Positions 50,479-59,825 of a DNA stretch of 64,000 nt are shown piece after piece. The stretch is from NCBI GenBank assembly GCA_963668605.1, contig OY764903.1, forward strand, positions 1,674,001 to 1,738,000, read 5' to 3'. Every line of letters starts with the position of its first letter. Positions within the stretch are counted from its first letter, which is position 1. Under the pieces are notes generated by a model, which was not told the origin of the DNA, ran no database searches, and saw only the letters and a program-made list of their open reading frames with translations. This DNA comes from G963668605 sp963668605 (GTDB lineage Bacteria; Acidobacteriota; Terriglobia; Bryobacterales; Bryobacteraceae). A program made the translations under genes and the position numbers.

Positions 50479-52635
50479 CTACCGCGAATCCAACCGCAAC
50501 GGCTGAAATGGCATCAACTCGACGGCCTTACCTTGAATCGTCGCCTTCACTCGCCGATCCGTTTCCGCTGCGATCACCTTGCCATTTTTCAACTGCAGCA
50601 GGAATCCGCAGCGTTCACTAAAGGTCACGTCCGGCTTGCCGCGGCCGTTGACATCAACTCCGGATCCTTCTCCACCCGCAACCGTCCTGCCGACGTAGAC
50701 ACGCCCTGTCACGCGCCCCAGCGCCGACTGAAAGCCGTCATTGGTCATCCGGAAACTGCTGCGCACGACTTCCGCGCCGGGCTGATCCTGCGTATGCGGA
50801 TATACGAAAGTTCGATTGCGATCACCCGGAACCGTTACGCGAACCGGCCGTAAATCGCCGAACGTCGAACGAAGCGGCTCTACACCGAGATCGATCTTCG
50901 ACGACGCGTCGAGCGCTAAATAGCTCTGACGATCGCCGACTTTTTCGAATCCCGTCTCCGCAATCAATCGGGTCCCGCTCCGCTGCAGCGGCCGCCCATC
51001 GTTCTCGAGCAAAGGCCAGGTCACGCCCCACGCCAGCGCATCTGTCGATGTCTTGCGCAGCTCCGCAAAAACTCCATCCGGAGTAATCACCAAATCATGC
51101 CGAAACGCCGGACCGGTCTGACCCGCCTTCGGCCGGTACTCCAAATTGCACCGGACCAGCGCCGGATGCGCGAACTCAACATTCCACACACCCTCATACC
51201 GCGCCGACAAACTCGCCATTCGCAACCAACGGCCGTTCTCTTCAAACTCTGGCGCGAACGAAACGCCGCCCTGCTCCGTCAGCGCCCCGTCCGCCGGGCC
51301 CAGACGCGTATCCCACCCCGCCCGCGCCAATCGCACGATGCCGAGTGGCGTCCAAAAATTGCCATGAGTCTTCGTGGTCTGTCCGCGCAAGTTCGCTTCA
51401 ACTTGCATGCCGCCCGCGTTCGCAAATGCTGCTGAGAATTCGCGGTCCAGCGCAAACGAGTAACCGCCGATCTCTGTCGGGGCCGGCTGCTCGGCAATTT
51501 CCGACTGGCGCAAGTGATACGCCTCCGCCATGTGGAACATCAGGGACCCGTTGTAATTGCTGTACTGGCTTGCGTCCTGATGGCCCACACGCAAAGTGGG
51601 ATCGAAATGATTCTTCGTCACAAAGAACGAGCCCGCCCACTTGCCGTCGCTCCGGCGCCAGCGCTGAATGCTCTGAAACGCAAGGAGCGCCGCACGCCTG
51701 AATCGACTCGCACTCTCGAGATCGCCGGCCGCCCGAGCCCGCTCCGCCATCACTTCAAACCCCAATTGATACCCGACGTCCACCCAGACGTGATCGTCCG
51801 TCCGTCCGTTCGCCGGCACCTGGCCGGATGGGTCCTGCAGCAGCAGCGTCACTCGCGTTGCCTGCTCGACTATCCGCGAGATCTCCGCCGCGCTCGGGCC
51901 GTCGTAACCGGAATGAATCAGCGCTAGTAGATTCCCGCGGCCTACCGCCTCAACACTCAACGTATCCGGATCGCTGGTTCGATCGTGATACAGCAGAAAC
52001 GGTTCAGCCGCAATGCGCGCCCGCTGATGATCCTGCCAAGCCTTCTCGATAAACGCCACTGCGGAATCACGTGAAACCAAGCCCGCCTTGTACCGCAGCC
52101 ACTCGCCCTTCATCGGATACGTTTCCCAGTTATTGAAATTGCTCTTGATTACGTTCCCGACCGGATTCGCCATCCGCTTGCGCCATTCGCTCCATTGTTC
52201 TTTTGAGACGAAGGGACGATAGAGCTCAACCGCCTGGGTCAGCGCCGGAATGAAGAATTCGCCGTGCTCTTGCGGAATGACGCTCTTCCCCTGCGCAAAC
52301 TGAGCCGTTGAATGCTCCATCGCGCGGATGCCATTCGGTAGGATATCCCGCGCACGTCCGGCCGCAAAAAGAGTCCCGGCAGCGTGAGCAAAGTACGGCG
52401 TCGCGTACTGATGTTCGTAGTGAACGAACGGATCGATAATCGCTCCGCTCGCAACTTGATGCTGAATGCTAAACCGGCACAACCCTTCAATCACGTCGAG
52501 ATACTGCGACGCCGGCGTATTCAGGGCACTCCAAGGCCGAGCGGTCAGGTGGTAGCGAACGGCAACCGGCTCGGTGGCAGACTTCTGAGCAGTCGCAGCG
52601 CTGGCTGCGCAAAGAATGAAGATGAGGAAGCGCAT
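50479..52635 (-). CDS. Exported protein, probable alpha/alpha-toroid glycan-active enzyme
   Basis: 718 residues; family not recognised with certainty. A signal peptide (MRFLIFILCAASAATAQ) leads into a helix-rich region with repeated aromatic patches (VHYEHQYATPYFAHAAGTLF; SNFNNWETYPMKGEWLRYKA; RTDDHVWVDVGYQLGFEVMA; VGHQDASQYSNYNGSLMFHM), then a beta-sandwich from about 430. This alpha-toroid plus sandwich layout resembles heparinase or DUF2264-type polysaccharide lyases. It is 10 bp downstream of the large receptor gene, like a SusC-enzyme pair, so it probably degrades the imported glycan. Confidence 0.7.
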   Translation of the reverse strand: MRFLIFILCAASAATAQKSATEPVAVRYHLTARPWSALNTPASQYLDVIEGLCRFSIQHQVASGAIIDPFVHYEHQYATPYFAHAAGTLFAAGRARDILPNGIRAMEHSTAQFAQGKSVIPQEHGEFFIPALTQAVELYRPFVSKEQWSEWRKRMANPVGNVIKSNFNNWETYPMKGEWLRYKAGLVSRDSAVAFIEKAWQDHQRARIAAEPFLLYHDRTSDPDTLSVEAVGRGNLLALIHSGYDGPSAAEISRIVEQATRVTLLLQDPSGQVPANGRTDDHVWVDVGYQLGFEVMAERARAAGDLESASRFRRAALLAFQSIQRWRRSDGKWAGSFFVTKNHFDPTLRVGHQDASQYSNYNGSLMFHMAEAYHLRQSEIAEQPAPTEIGGYSFALDREFSAAFANAGGMQVEANLRGQTTKTHGNFWTPLGIVRLARAGWDTRLGPADGALTEQGGVSFAPEFEENGRWLRMASLSARYEGVWNVEFAHPALVRCNLEYRPKAGQTGPAFRHDLVITPDGVFAELRKTSTDALAWGVTWPLLENDGRPLQRSGTRLIAETGFEKVGDRQSYLALDASSKIDLGVEPLRSTFGDLRPVRVTVPGDRNRTFVYPHTQDQPGAEVVRSSFRMTNDGFQSALGRVTGRVYVGRTVAGGEGSGVDVNGRGKPDVTFSERCGFLLQLKNGKVIAAETDRRVKATIQGKAVELMPFQPLRLDSR

Positions 52636-52645
52636 TCTGATGTTC

Positions 52646-55600
52646 CTAGAACTCCAGCTTCAGTCCTAATTGAATATTCCGGGCCGGTCCAGCCGCGGTG
52701 AGACTTCCGAAATCCAGGTTCGTTTTCTCCGTGACCGGGCTTCGGAAATTGACAATATTCAGAATGTTGAACATCTCAGTCTGGAAACGCAGGCGGAAGC
52801 GCTCGGTCAGCGCGAACTGTTTTCGGAACGAGAGATCCCACAGCGTCATTGGCGGTCCCTGGACGATTCCGACTCCGCTCGTTCCATAGCGATTGCTCAG
52901 CGGAACCGCGAACGCGGCGGTGTTGAAATAGCGCGTCCGTGTCTGGGCATCGCCCGGCAGATTCACGCTGCCGCTGACGTAATCGGCGCGCCTCGTGCCA
53001 ATCGAAGTGATGGCGGTCACGGTGTAGTACTGCCCGGACTGATAGCGGTTGATCCCACTCAACTCCCAACCGCCCAGAACCGTCTTGACCAACGGAGTCC
53101 GGCTCCGTGCAAACGGAATCCGGTAGGTATACGAAAACACCGCGACATGACGCCGGTCGAAACTTGACGGGCCGTAGTTGAAGTGCCGGTCGAACGGATT
53201 CTCCGGATTTTCGCTTTGTGAGCTCGCATCGGACAACGACTTCGAGAAGGTATAGCTGCCCGTCAGAGTCAAATCGCCGGCTCGCTTGGTCGTGTAGAGT
53301 TGCAGTGCATGGTAGTTCGACGTCGAATCCGTCATCGTCCGCCGGATGTTCGAATAGCCCTTGTACGGCCGCAATGCGTTCACGGCCGACTGTTGAGCCG
53401 TGGGCAGAGCCGCATTCTGAGCGAGCACCGCGAAGTCCGGCTGGTTGATATCCGGTTGGCGCATCAAGTGCCGCCCCAAATTTCCAATGTACGCACCCTC
53501 GGCAAAGAAGCCCTTGGGCAGCTCACGTTGAACGCTCAAGCTGAAGTTCATCGCGAGTGGATTCTTGAGAAGCGGATCGATCACGGTGATCGACGAAAAC
53601 GGCGTGAGTGCGGTAGGCCGGCCTTGCGAAGGATTCCCCAGGTTCCCGTTCTCCAAAGCGACCGAGCTCAAATAAGGCGGATTGTTCAGGGCGCCGAAGA
53701 AGTTGTTGCCGTCCGGCCGGTCGAAGAACATTCCGAATCCCCCGCGAATCGAAGTCTTGTCGCTGTCGGGCGAGTAGGCAAATCCAAACCGCGGCGCGAA
53801 CAGATTTGCAGCTTCGTAGAGTCCGCGAGGCGCGCCCGTGGGTACCGAAAGTGCTTCCGGAGTATTCGCCCCAGGCACACGGCCGACTTCCTCCGCGGGC
53901 ACTCCGTCGCCGGCGCGAATCAGGCCGTTGAAGCGGTTTCCGGATCCCGCGACGATTTGCCCGTTCGGCAGCACTGTCACCGCGCGCGAGGCGTCGTAGC
54001 GCGCCGGGTCGAAGTTCGCCCAGTTGTTCGACTGTGTGTACAGAGGCTGCGAATACTGATAGCGCACGCCAAGCTCAAAGCTCAACTTCCGCGTCGCCTT
54101 CCAACTGTCCTGAACGTATGCCTCATAGAGGCTGAAACGGAAGAAACCGGTCGGGTCGTCATTCGTCTCGCCATACGTCCGGTAGTTTCCGAGCAGCGAG
54201 TCTGCAAATGCATTCCCCGTCGTATTCGAATTCCCGGACGTGTTGAACGTCACTGAGCCGGCATGATTCGCCTGGCCATTCTGGTCCTTGCGATTGCGAG
54301 TGATCATCAACCCCGCCTTCAGCGTGTGCTTTCCTCGAATCGACGTCAGGTTGTCCGCAAACGAGATATCGGTGGTCGGTGACAGGATGATGAAGTTCGG
54401 CCCTTGGAAATTCGTATAGCCGGTGATTGTCACCGCCGGAATTCCGTCTTCATATGGACCGCCATTGAACACCTGCGGATATGTGAAGCCGTAAGTCGGC
54501 CGCTGCCATGTATCTCCGACCGGACGCCGCCGCTGTCCGCTCCACGCCGCGCTCCCGCGCGCCTCGTTGATCAGATTCGGCGTGATCGTGTACGTGTAGC
54601 CGATCTGATAGCTGCTCGCGGGCCGCACTCGATTGATCGGCACCGTCGGCAATCCGCCCACCGGAAACGGATCCACCAAGTTGAAATCGTCGTGAATGTA
54701 CCGGCCATAGAGAGTCTGCCGGTCCGAGATCATGTAGTCCAGCCGGATCAGGTCCTCACGCCAGTTGAAAGGACTCGCGTACTGGAAGACTGTATTGTTC
54801 GCCGTCGGCGTGTCCGTATACGAAGCCGCCGCTTGCTCCATGCGGTCATAGACCTTGGCGATCGCCTGCCCCTCAGGCGTAATCAGCGAACTCACATTGT
54901 TCCCGGCTACCGGTGTCGTTGTTCCCGGCCGTACCAGGTTCGTCGCCAGGTTGCTGAAATTTCCTTGCCGTTGCGCGCGCGTCGGCATCGTCGCGAGACG
55001 CGGCGCGGCATCCTGCCGGATCTTCTTCCATTCCTGTCCCGCAAAGACGAAAAGCTTGTTCTTCCGGATCGGACCGCCCACATCCCAACCGAAATCATTG
55101 AACCGCAGCTTGGCCTTCGTCGGCGAGAAGAAGTTCCGCGCATCGAAAGCATCGTTACGCAGAAACTCGAACAGTGCGCCGTGAAATTCGTTCGTTCCGC
55201 TGCGCGTCATTACATTAATCGCCGCCCCCGACTGCCTTCCATACTCCGCCGAGAAATTCGAGGTCTTGATATTCACCTCACGGATGAAATCGACGCCGAT
55301 GCTGTTGATCTGGGTGCCATTTGATCCCGAGTCCATGTTGTAACCGCCGTCGACCATCAGGTTGTTTGAGTTACCCCGATTGCCGTTGATCGACTGCTGC
55401 GTAATGCTCAGACTGGTTGTCAGCGCCAATTGGTTCTCATCCAGCAAAGCCGCTCCGGGAATTAGCGAGGCAAGCTGCATATAGTTCCGTCCGTTCAGCG
55501 CCAGATTCTGCACCTGTTCCGTATTGACGACGCGAGAGAGTTCCGCTGAAACCGTGTTGACGCCTTCACTCGTCACGGCCGAAACGTTGATCGCGTCCGT

Positions 55601-55960
55601 CGCCGTTCCGACTTCGAGCTTGAAATCCACGGTCGCTTTCCCGTCCGCCACCAGGTTCAGACCGGTTCGCTTCGCGGACTGGAAACCGGGCGCGTTGGCA
55701 CTCACCACATAAACGCCGACAGGCAGGTTCGTAACGACATACGAACCGTCTTCCTTCGTCGTGGAATCCCGCGACAGACCTGTGCCTTCATTCCGGACGT
55801 TGACGGGAACGCTCGGGATCACGGCGCCGGAACTGTCGGTCACGGTACCGGAAATCCGCCCGAAGTTTTGCTGGGGCAGCGCTGCCTGCTGTCCCAGAAC
55901 CAGGCAGACGATAGGAAGAACGAATCGACAAACGGAAAACCGAGCTGATGAGGTACGCAT
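52646..55960 (-). CDS. TonB-dependent receptor, Oar-like (1104 aa)
   Basis: Complete. Signal peptide about 1-30 (VLPIVCLVLGQQAALPQQ), carboxypeptidase-regulatory domain (about 34-125; GRISGTVTDSSGAVIPSVPV), plug (ALNGRNYMQLASLIPGAALL; NNLMVDGGYNMDSGSNGTQI; FSAEYGRQSGAAINVMTRSG) and a long barrel finishing with RNIQLGLKLEF. It feeds the downstream putative glycan enzyme, 10 bp apart. A membrane-anchored winged-helix regulator is divergent at 56139, with 178 bp between. This is likely a glycan-utilisation unit. Confidence 0.93.
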   Translation of the reverse strand: MRTSSARFSVCRFVLPIVCLVLGQQAALPQQNFGRISGTVTDSSGAVIPSVPVNVRNEGTGLSRDSTTKEDGSYVVTNLPVGVYVVSANAPGFQSAKRTGLNLVADGKATVDFKLEVGTATDAINVSAVTSEGVNTVSAELSRVVNTEQVQNLALNGRNYMQLASLIPGAALLDENQLALTTSLSITQQSINGNRGNSNNLMVDGGYNMDSGSNGTQINSIGVDFIREVNIKTSNFSAEYGRQSGAAINVMTRSGTNEFHGALFEFLRNDAFDARNFFSPTKAKLRFNDFGWDVGGPIRKNKLFVFAGQEWKKIRQDAAPRLATMPTRAQRQGNFSNLATNLVRPGTTTPVAGNNVSSLITPEGQAIAKVYDRMEQAAASYTDTPTANNTVFQYASPFNWREDLIRLDYMISDRQTLYGRYIHDDFNLVDPFPVGGLPTVPINRVRPASSYQIGYTYTITPNLINEARGSAAWSGQRRRPVGDTWQRPTYGFTYPQVFNGGPYEDGIPAVTITGYTNFQGPNFIILSPTTDISFADNLTSIRGKHTLKAGLMITRNRKDQNGQANHAGSVTFNTSGNSNTTGNAFADSLLGNYRTYGETNDDPTGFFRFSLYEAYVQDSWKATRKLSFELGVRYQYSQPLYTQSNNWANFDPARYDASRAVTVLPNGQIVAGSGNRFNGLIRAGDGVPAEEVGRVPGANTPEALSVPTGAPRGLYEAANLFAPRFGFAYSPDSDKTSIRGGFGMFFDRPDGNNFFGALNNPPYLSSVALENGNLGNPSQGRPTALTPFSSITVIDPLLKNPLAMNFSLSVQRELPKGFFAEGAYIGNLGRHLMRQPDINQPDFAVLAQNAALPTAQQSAVNALRPYKGYSNIRRTMTDSTSNYHALQLYTTKRAGDLTLTGSYTFSKSLSDASSQSENPENPFDRHFNYGPSSFDRRHVAVFSYTYRIPFARSRTPLVKTVLGGWELSGINRYQSGQYYTVTAITSIGTRRADYVSGSVNLPGDAQTRTRYFNTAAFAVPLSNRYGTSGVGIVQGPPMTLWDLSFRKQFALTERFRLRFQTEMFNILNIVNFRSPVTEKTNLDFGSLTAAGPARNIQLGLKLEF

Positions 55961-56138
55961 AGGGTTTCGAGGCTAACTCCATCGCCAGTTTGCGCCCTGC
56001 GGAACCCATCGGCAACGTTAGGAACGTGTCTAACGCTCCTGCTAACCGAAGAAAGCACGAACTCAAATGGTGATAACCCCATCAAACGGTTATACGGATC
56101 GATTTCCGGCCTGTGATAGACTCCATCTAGGCTTTTTC

Positions 56139-57446
56139 ATGACCAGGACTGATTCTCGCCGCTCGGCTGTGGAAAGCGTGAGAAAGGCGGCCTCACAGGC
56201 GCCGGATGTACGCGAGGAACTCGCGAAAATCATTGCCAGCCCGGCCTTCCGGGGCAGCCGCCGAAGCCAGGAATTCCTGCAACATGTCGTTGAAAAGGCC
56301 CTCGAAGGTTCTCTCGACAATCTCAAGGAGAGAGTCATCGGCGCGGACTTGTTCGGCCGCGCCGCCGATTACGACACCGGAGCGGATTCGATTGTCCGCG
56401 TTGTCGCAAACGAAACTCGCCGCCGCCTTGCCGAATACTGCCATGATCAGCACCGCGAAAGCCGAATTCGTATTGAATTAGCCGCCGGTTCTTACTTGCC
56501 CAGCTTCCAAATCGGCGAGCCGGCTCTGCCGCACTCCGTCATCGAACCAGCCGGTTTTGCGGCTCCATTTCGCGCACGAACCTTCTGGATCGGCGCCGCT
56601 TTCCTGGCGCTCACCGTGTGCTGCGTCTGGCTCGCATGGCAAAATCACAGCCTGCGCACCCAACTCGCAGCACGTCTGTCGCCCGCTTCGGATCTTCCGC
56701 CGTGGTCGGCGCTATTCGGAAAGGGAAGAGGCATTCACATCATCCTCGCCGACACTAGCGTCGGCGGAGTGCAAAACATCCTGAAGTCGAGGCTCTCACT
56801 ATCCGACTACGTGAATCGGAACTACTTCCCTGCCGACGTTGCGTCGAAACCCGAACTCGCCGGTTTCCTGAATTTCCTGGTGTCAAATCAGTACACGAGC
56901 GCTTCCTATTCCACCACGGCCATTCGCATCGCCCAGTTGGCCCAGGCCAACGGGGCTCCAGTCAATGTCTCCTTCGCGCGAGAGATGTCGCTGCGCACCA
57001 TCAAGGACGGTGAGAACTTCGTGATCCTTGGTACCGCGCGCGCCAATCCCTGGGCCCAACTCATTGAGGACCGCCTCAACTTCCACTCCGCATTCGGCAA
57101 CTCAACCGATGAACCGACATTTGAAAATCGCGCGCCACGGGCGGGAGAACTCAAGAGATACGTGCCGGCGAATCTCACCCCTTCCCTTCGCGAGTCCTAT
57201 GGCCTGGTTGCATTTCTGCCATCCGTTTTCCAGGGCGGACACATCCTGTTCGTCGCTGGAACGAGCTCTCAAGGAACCGAAGGAGCAGGGGAATTCCTCA
57301 CTGACCTCAGCCGCCTCGAAGCGGAGCTTTCAAAAATCGGCCTGAAGGCCGGCACACCGCCACGCGGCTTCGAACTGCTCCTGCGCGCGAAACACACAGC
57401 CGGCGCACCCGTTCGGTCGGAAGTCGTGGCTCACCGGATCTTCTGA
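56139..57446 (+). CDS. Membrane-anchored winged-helix regulator (Acidobacterial type)
   Basis: 435 residues. ATG 56139 is chosen because the family begins MTRTDSRRSAVESVRKAASQ, and an upstream start would add a poorly conserved leader. Residues about 30-125 carry the conserved pattern FRGSRRSQEFLQHVVEKALE, LKERVIGADLFGR, DYDTGADSIVRVVANETRRR, ELAAGSYLP. This matches a winged-helix DNA-binding domain seen in many Acidobacterial regulators. One transmembrane helix (about 149-167) links it to an extracytoplasmic domain (about 180-435). This is ToxR-like topology: a receptor-side signal could control the divergent receptor operon directly. Confidence 0.8.
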   Translation: MTRTDSRRSAVESVRKAASQAPDVREELAKIIASPAFRGSRRSQEFLQHVVEKALEGSLDNLKERVIGADLFGRAADYDTGADSIVRVVANETRRRLAEYCHDQHRESRIRIELAAGSYLPSFQIGEPALPHSVIEPAGFAAPFRARTFWIGAAFLALTVCCVWLAWQNHSLRTQLAARLSPASDLPPWSALFGKGRGIHIILADTSVGGVQNILKSRLSLSDYVNRNYFPADVASKPELAGFLNFLVSNQYTSASYSTTAIRIAQLAQANGAPVNVSFAREMSLRTIKDGENFVILGTARANPWAQLIEDRLNFHSAFGNSTDEPTFENRAPRAGELKRYVPANLTPSLRESYGLVAFLPSVFQGGHILFVAGTSSQGTEGAGEFLTDLSRLEAELSKIGLKAGTPPRGFELLLRAKHTAGAPVRSEVVAHRIF

Positions 57447-57643
57447 ACGCCGCGTGCCTTCAAATACCAATTGCAGAAGTCAATCGCCCGCGGCCAAGCT
57501 TCTCGCACGTCCGGTCGATCCCGTTCGAAATCATTCCCTGGCTCCACGCTGAATACTGTGGTGTCCAGTAATCGTTGGGCGGAGAGTGAAATTGGGAAAC
57601 GCGAGCCGTAACACGTTTTCGCATCGTCAGACGTAGAACCCAT
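57431..57643 (-). pseudogene. Short C-terminal hydrolase-like fragment
   Basis: A 70-codon frame ending at 57431 reads SLSAQRLLDTTVFSVEPGND and DVREAWPRAIDFCNWYLKAR. The end resembles the last helix of alpha/beta hydrolases. It overlaps the last 17 bp of the enolase-superfamily gene and runs into the regulator end. It lacks any catalytic segment, so it is probably a relic. Confidence 0.3.
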
Positions 57644-58787
57644 CCCGCGCCGCGCGTACGCCCGGATGACGATCCAACTCCTCCTCCACGAGTTCAAAAC
57701 CCAACCCCGGCCGATCATCCAGGTGATAGAATCCGTCGTGCACCGGCAGCGGCCGGTCCAGAACCTTGTCCCGCCAGGCCACGTCGTGCAGCATGAACTC
57801 CTGCCGGAAGAAATTCGGAATCGAAGCCGCCACGTGCGCCGACGCGATTGTCGACACCGGCCCATTCGGGTTGTGCGGCGCGATCGGCACGTTGTAGCTC
57901 TCCGCGAGCGTCGCGATCTTCTTCAACTCGCTGATCCCGCCACAGCGCGTGATGTCTGGCATCAACACGTCCGCCGCCTGCCTGTCCAGCACCGGCCGGC
58001 ACATAAAGCGCGAATGCAGCCGCTCTCCCACGCACACCGGCAATGGAATTCGCCGCCGAATGTCGGCGATCGCGTCTGGAAATTCCGGTCCCGCCGGCTC
58101 TTCGTACCACATGCAGTTGATGCCTAGCGCCGCGATCCGTTGCGCCATCTCAACGGCCACAGGCCCGTTCAGCATCGCGTGCGTCTCCACCGCGATCGGA
58201 AAATCAGGTCCCAGCACTTCGGCCACGGTCTGTAACCTTTCGAGTGCCAGCCGCTTCTGCTCTTCGCTCAGCGTCAAGCTCGTTGAGAGGTGGCTGCCAT
58301 ACAGATAGTTCGTGTGCGCGAACGGATCGAACTTGCACGCCGTAAAGCCCTGCGCCTTCATCGCCAGCGCCTGTTCGCGATAACTCTGCGCGGACCCGTC
58401 GCCCTGCGTGAACCAGTAATTCGCGTACAACAGGATCTCTTTGCGATAGGCGCCGCCAAGGAACTGATACACAGGCATACCCGCCCGCTTGCCGGCGATA
58501 TCCCAAAGCGCGATATCCACCGCGCTGATCGCGCTCATCAGCGGCCCGGCCTGGCCCAACCAGTTCATATCCCTGTAGAGCTTCGTCCAAAGGTAGTCGA
58601 TGCGCGTCGCATCCTCTCCGATAATTCGCTCGGCAACATGGAGGCAAGCCGCCTCGACCAGTGGACTCCCCGGCCAGTTCGTCGCCTCTCCAATTCCGGT
58701 GATGCCTTCGTCGGTGTTGATCCTGATCAGCGTCCAGTTGTACTTGACGCCCTCGACCAGCCAAACCTTGCAGTCTGTAATTCGCAT
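57627..58787 (-). CDS. Mandelate racemase/muconate lactonizing enzyme family dehydratase
   Basis: 386 residues, enolase superfamily. N-terminal capping domain (MRITDCKVWLVEGVKYNWTL), then the barrel with metal ligands: Glu in IAVETHAMLNG, Glu in MWYEEPAGPEF and Glu in VCVGERLHSRF. A catalytic His is likely in IAPHNPNGPV. This pattern matches sugar-acid dehydratases such as D-galactonate dehydratase. The first metal ligand is Glu in ETH, where the D-galactonate enzyme has Asp. It lies 12 bp downstream of the GntR regulator gene, so the regulator and enzyme form one operon for sugar-acid catabolism. Confidence 0.88.
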   Translation of the reverse strand: MRITDCKVWLVEGVKYNWTLIRINTDEGITGIGEATNWPGSPLVEAACLHVAERIIGEDATRIDYLWTKLYRDMNWLGQAGPLMSAISAVDIALWDIAGKRAGMPVYQFLGGAYRKEILLYANYWFTQGDGSAQSYREQALAMKAQGFTACKFDPFAHTNYLYGSHLSTSLTLSEEQKRLALERLQTVAEVLGPDFPIAVETHAMLNGPVAVEMAQRIAALGINCMWYEEPAGPEFPDAIADIRRRIPLPVCVGERLHSRFMCRPVLDRQAADVLMPDITRCGGISELKKIATLAESYNVPIAPHNPNGPVSTIASAHVAASIPNFFRQEFMLHDVAWRDKVLDRPLPVHDGFYHLDDRPGLGFELVEEELDRHPGVRAARDGFYV

Positions 58788-58799
58788 CTATCTGTTCCC

Positions 58800-59573
58800 T
58801 TATGCGAGCAGGCCCGTCGCGCTGTCTTTACCCAAAGTGCGGCGCTGCGGGCCTCTCACCATGTGCGGTGGTGCGGCGGTCTCCTGCTCCGCCATTGCCC
58901 CGAATCGCTTAATAACGTCGGCCTGCCGGAAGCGTACATGCATCCGCATCGCCGCCTCCGCCTGATCGGGCGAGCCGTTCACCAGCGTCTCCGCCAAGTC
59001 CCTGTGCCAGCGCTCCGGAAATTCGTCGAACTCATTGGAGAGCGTGAAAATCCAGTTAAACAGCAATACATGGCTGCGCTCGATCGCGCTGATCAGCACC
59101 GGCACCTCGGTCGCCTCGGCGATCAGCATGTGAAAGGAGATGTGGATCCGCTCGACGCGCGCATGCCGCGCCGCGCTGTAGTGTTTGCTACGCGCCAGCG
59201 CACTGTAAGCCGCATCCAGTTTCGACGCCGTGCGCAGCAATCGCTTCTGGAAGCGCGCTTCCGCCGATTCCGCGAAGAGCCACGCCGAGTGCGTCTCGAG
59301 CGCCTCACGAAGCACGTAATTGCCGTGAATCTCCTCCGCAGTCGCGATTCGCACGCGGGTCCCCGCCCTCGGTTTGCTCTCGACCAGGCCTTCGCCTTCC
59401 AGCCGGGTAACGGCGCCGCCGACCGGCACCGGGCTCATGCCCAGTTCTTCGGCCAGGCGCCGGCGCGAGAGCGGTGTTCCAGGCGGCAGGCGACCCGCCA
59501 GAATCGCAGCCTTCAGCAGCTCGTAGGCTTGCTCCGCGAGAATCGCTCCGCTCTTGTGTTTTGAAACTGGCAC
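58800..59573 (-). CDS. GntR family transcriptional regulator (FCD domain)
   Basis: 257 residues. GTG 59573 (VPVSKHKSGAILAEQAYELL) is preferred because the winged helix begins there; the upstream open frame has no signature. N-terminal wHTH (LAGRLPPGTPLSRRRLAEEL; MSPVPVGGAVTRLEGEGLVE) then an all-helical FCD effector domain (about 85-225) with HISFHMLIAEATEVPVL and the metal-ligand His residues. FadR/UxuR-like regulators bind sugar acids, which fits the downstream dehydratase. A palindromic operator lies just upstream (59597-59645), shared with the divergent epimerase-like gene. Confidence 0.9.
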   Translation of the reverse strand: MPVSKHKSGAILAEQAYELLKAAILAGRLPPGTPLSRRRLAEELGMSPVPVGGAVTRLEGEGLVESKPRAGTRVRIATAEEIHGNYVLREALETHSAWLFAESAEARFQKRLLRTASKLDAAYSALARSKHYSAARHARVERIHISFHMLIAEATEVPVLISAIERSHVLLFNWIFTLSNEFDEFPERWHRDLAETLVNGSPDQAEAAMRMHVRFRQADVIKRFGAMAEQETAAPPHMVRGPQRRTLGKDSATGLLA

Positions 59574-59596
59574 AACAGTTTTCTGTTTACCCCACT

Positions 59597-59645
59597 GACA
59601 GTGTACGACTGTCGGGATAGCATCGCAATAGAAAAACTGTCGTAC
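59597..59645. promoter_or_regulatory. Candidate GntR operator (nested inverted repeats)
   Basis: GACAGT (59597-59602), spacer GTACG, ACTGTC (59608-59613) is a perfect 6-bp inverted repeat. In addition GTACGAC (59603-59609) is mirrored by GTCGTAC (59639-59645). FCD-type GntR sites usually carry a TNGTACNANT-like core, which the GTACGAC element resembles. It lies 24 bp before the gntR start, between divergent genes. Confidence 0.5.
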
Positions 59646-59825
59646 CAGTTTAAGAAAAGGGGCATCATGCCGCTTCCAGCCGTGCCGCTCCTGTTTGCCG
59701 AACTTCTCATCGCCGGTGGAGTACTGGCACAACCTTCCGACCCGCGCCTGATCGTCAACGGCTCCAACATTCCCGACGAATCCGGCACCGACCAGGACCA
59801 CGGCGGTTCTGGGAGGATGGAAATA

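Noticed and set aside
58290..59564. 424-codon plus-strand open frame opposite the dehydratase and GntR genes
   Set aside because: It covers two strongly supported genes and an intergenic gap. Composition is Arg/His-rich, as expected from antisense reading of GC-rich coding DNA.
59574..59801. N-terminal extension of the GntR protein
   Set aside because: It would run through the palindromic operator and the 5' region of the divergent gene. The winged helix begins right after GTG 59573.
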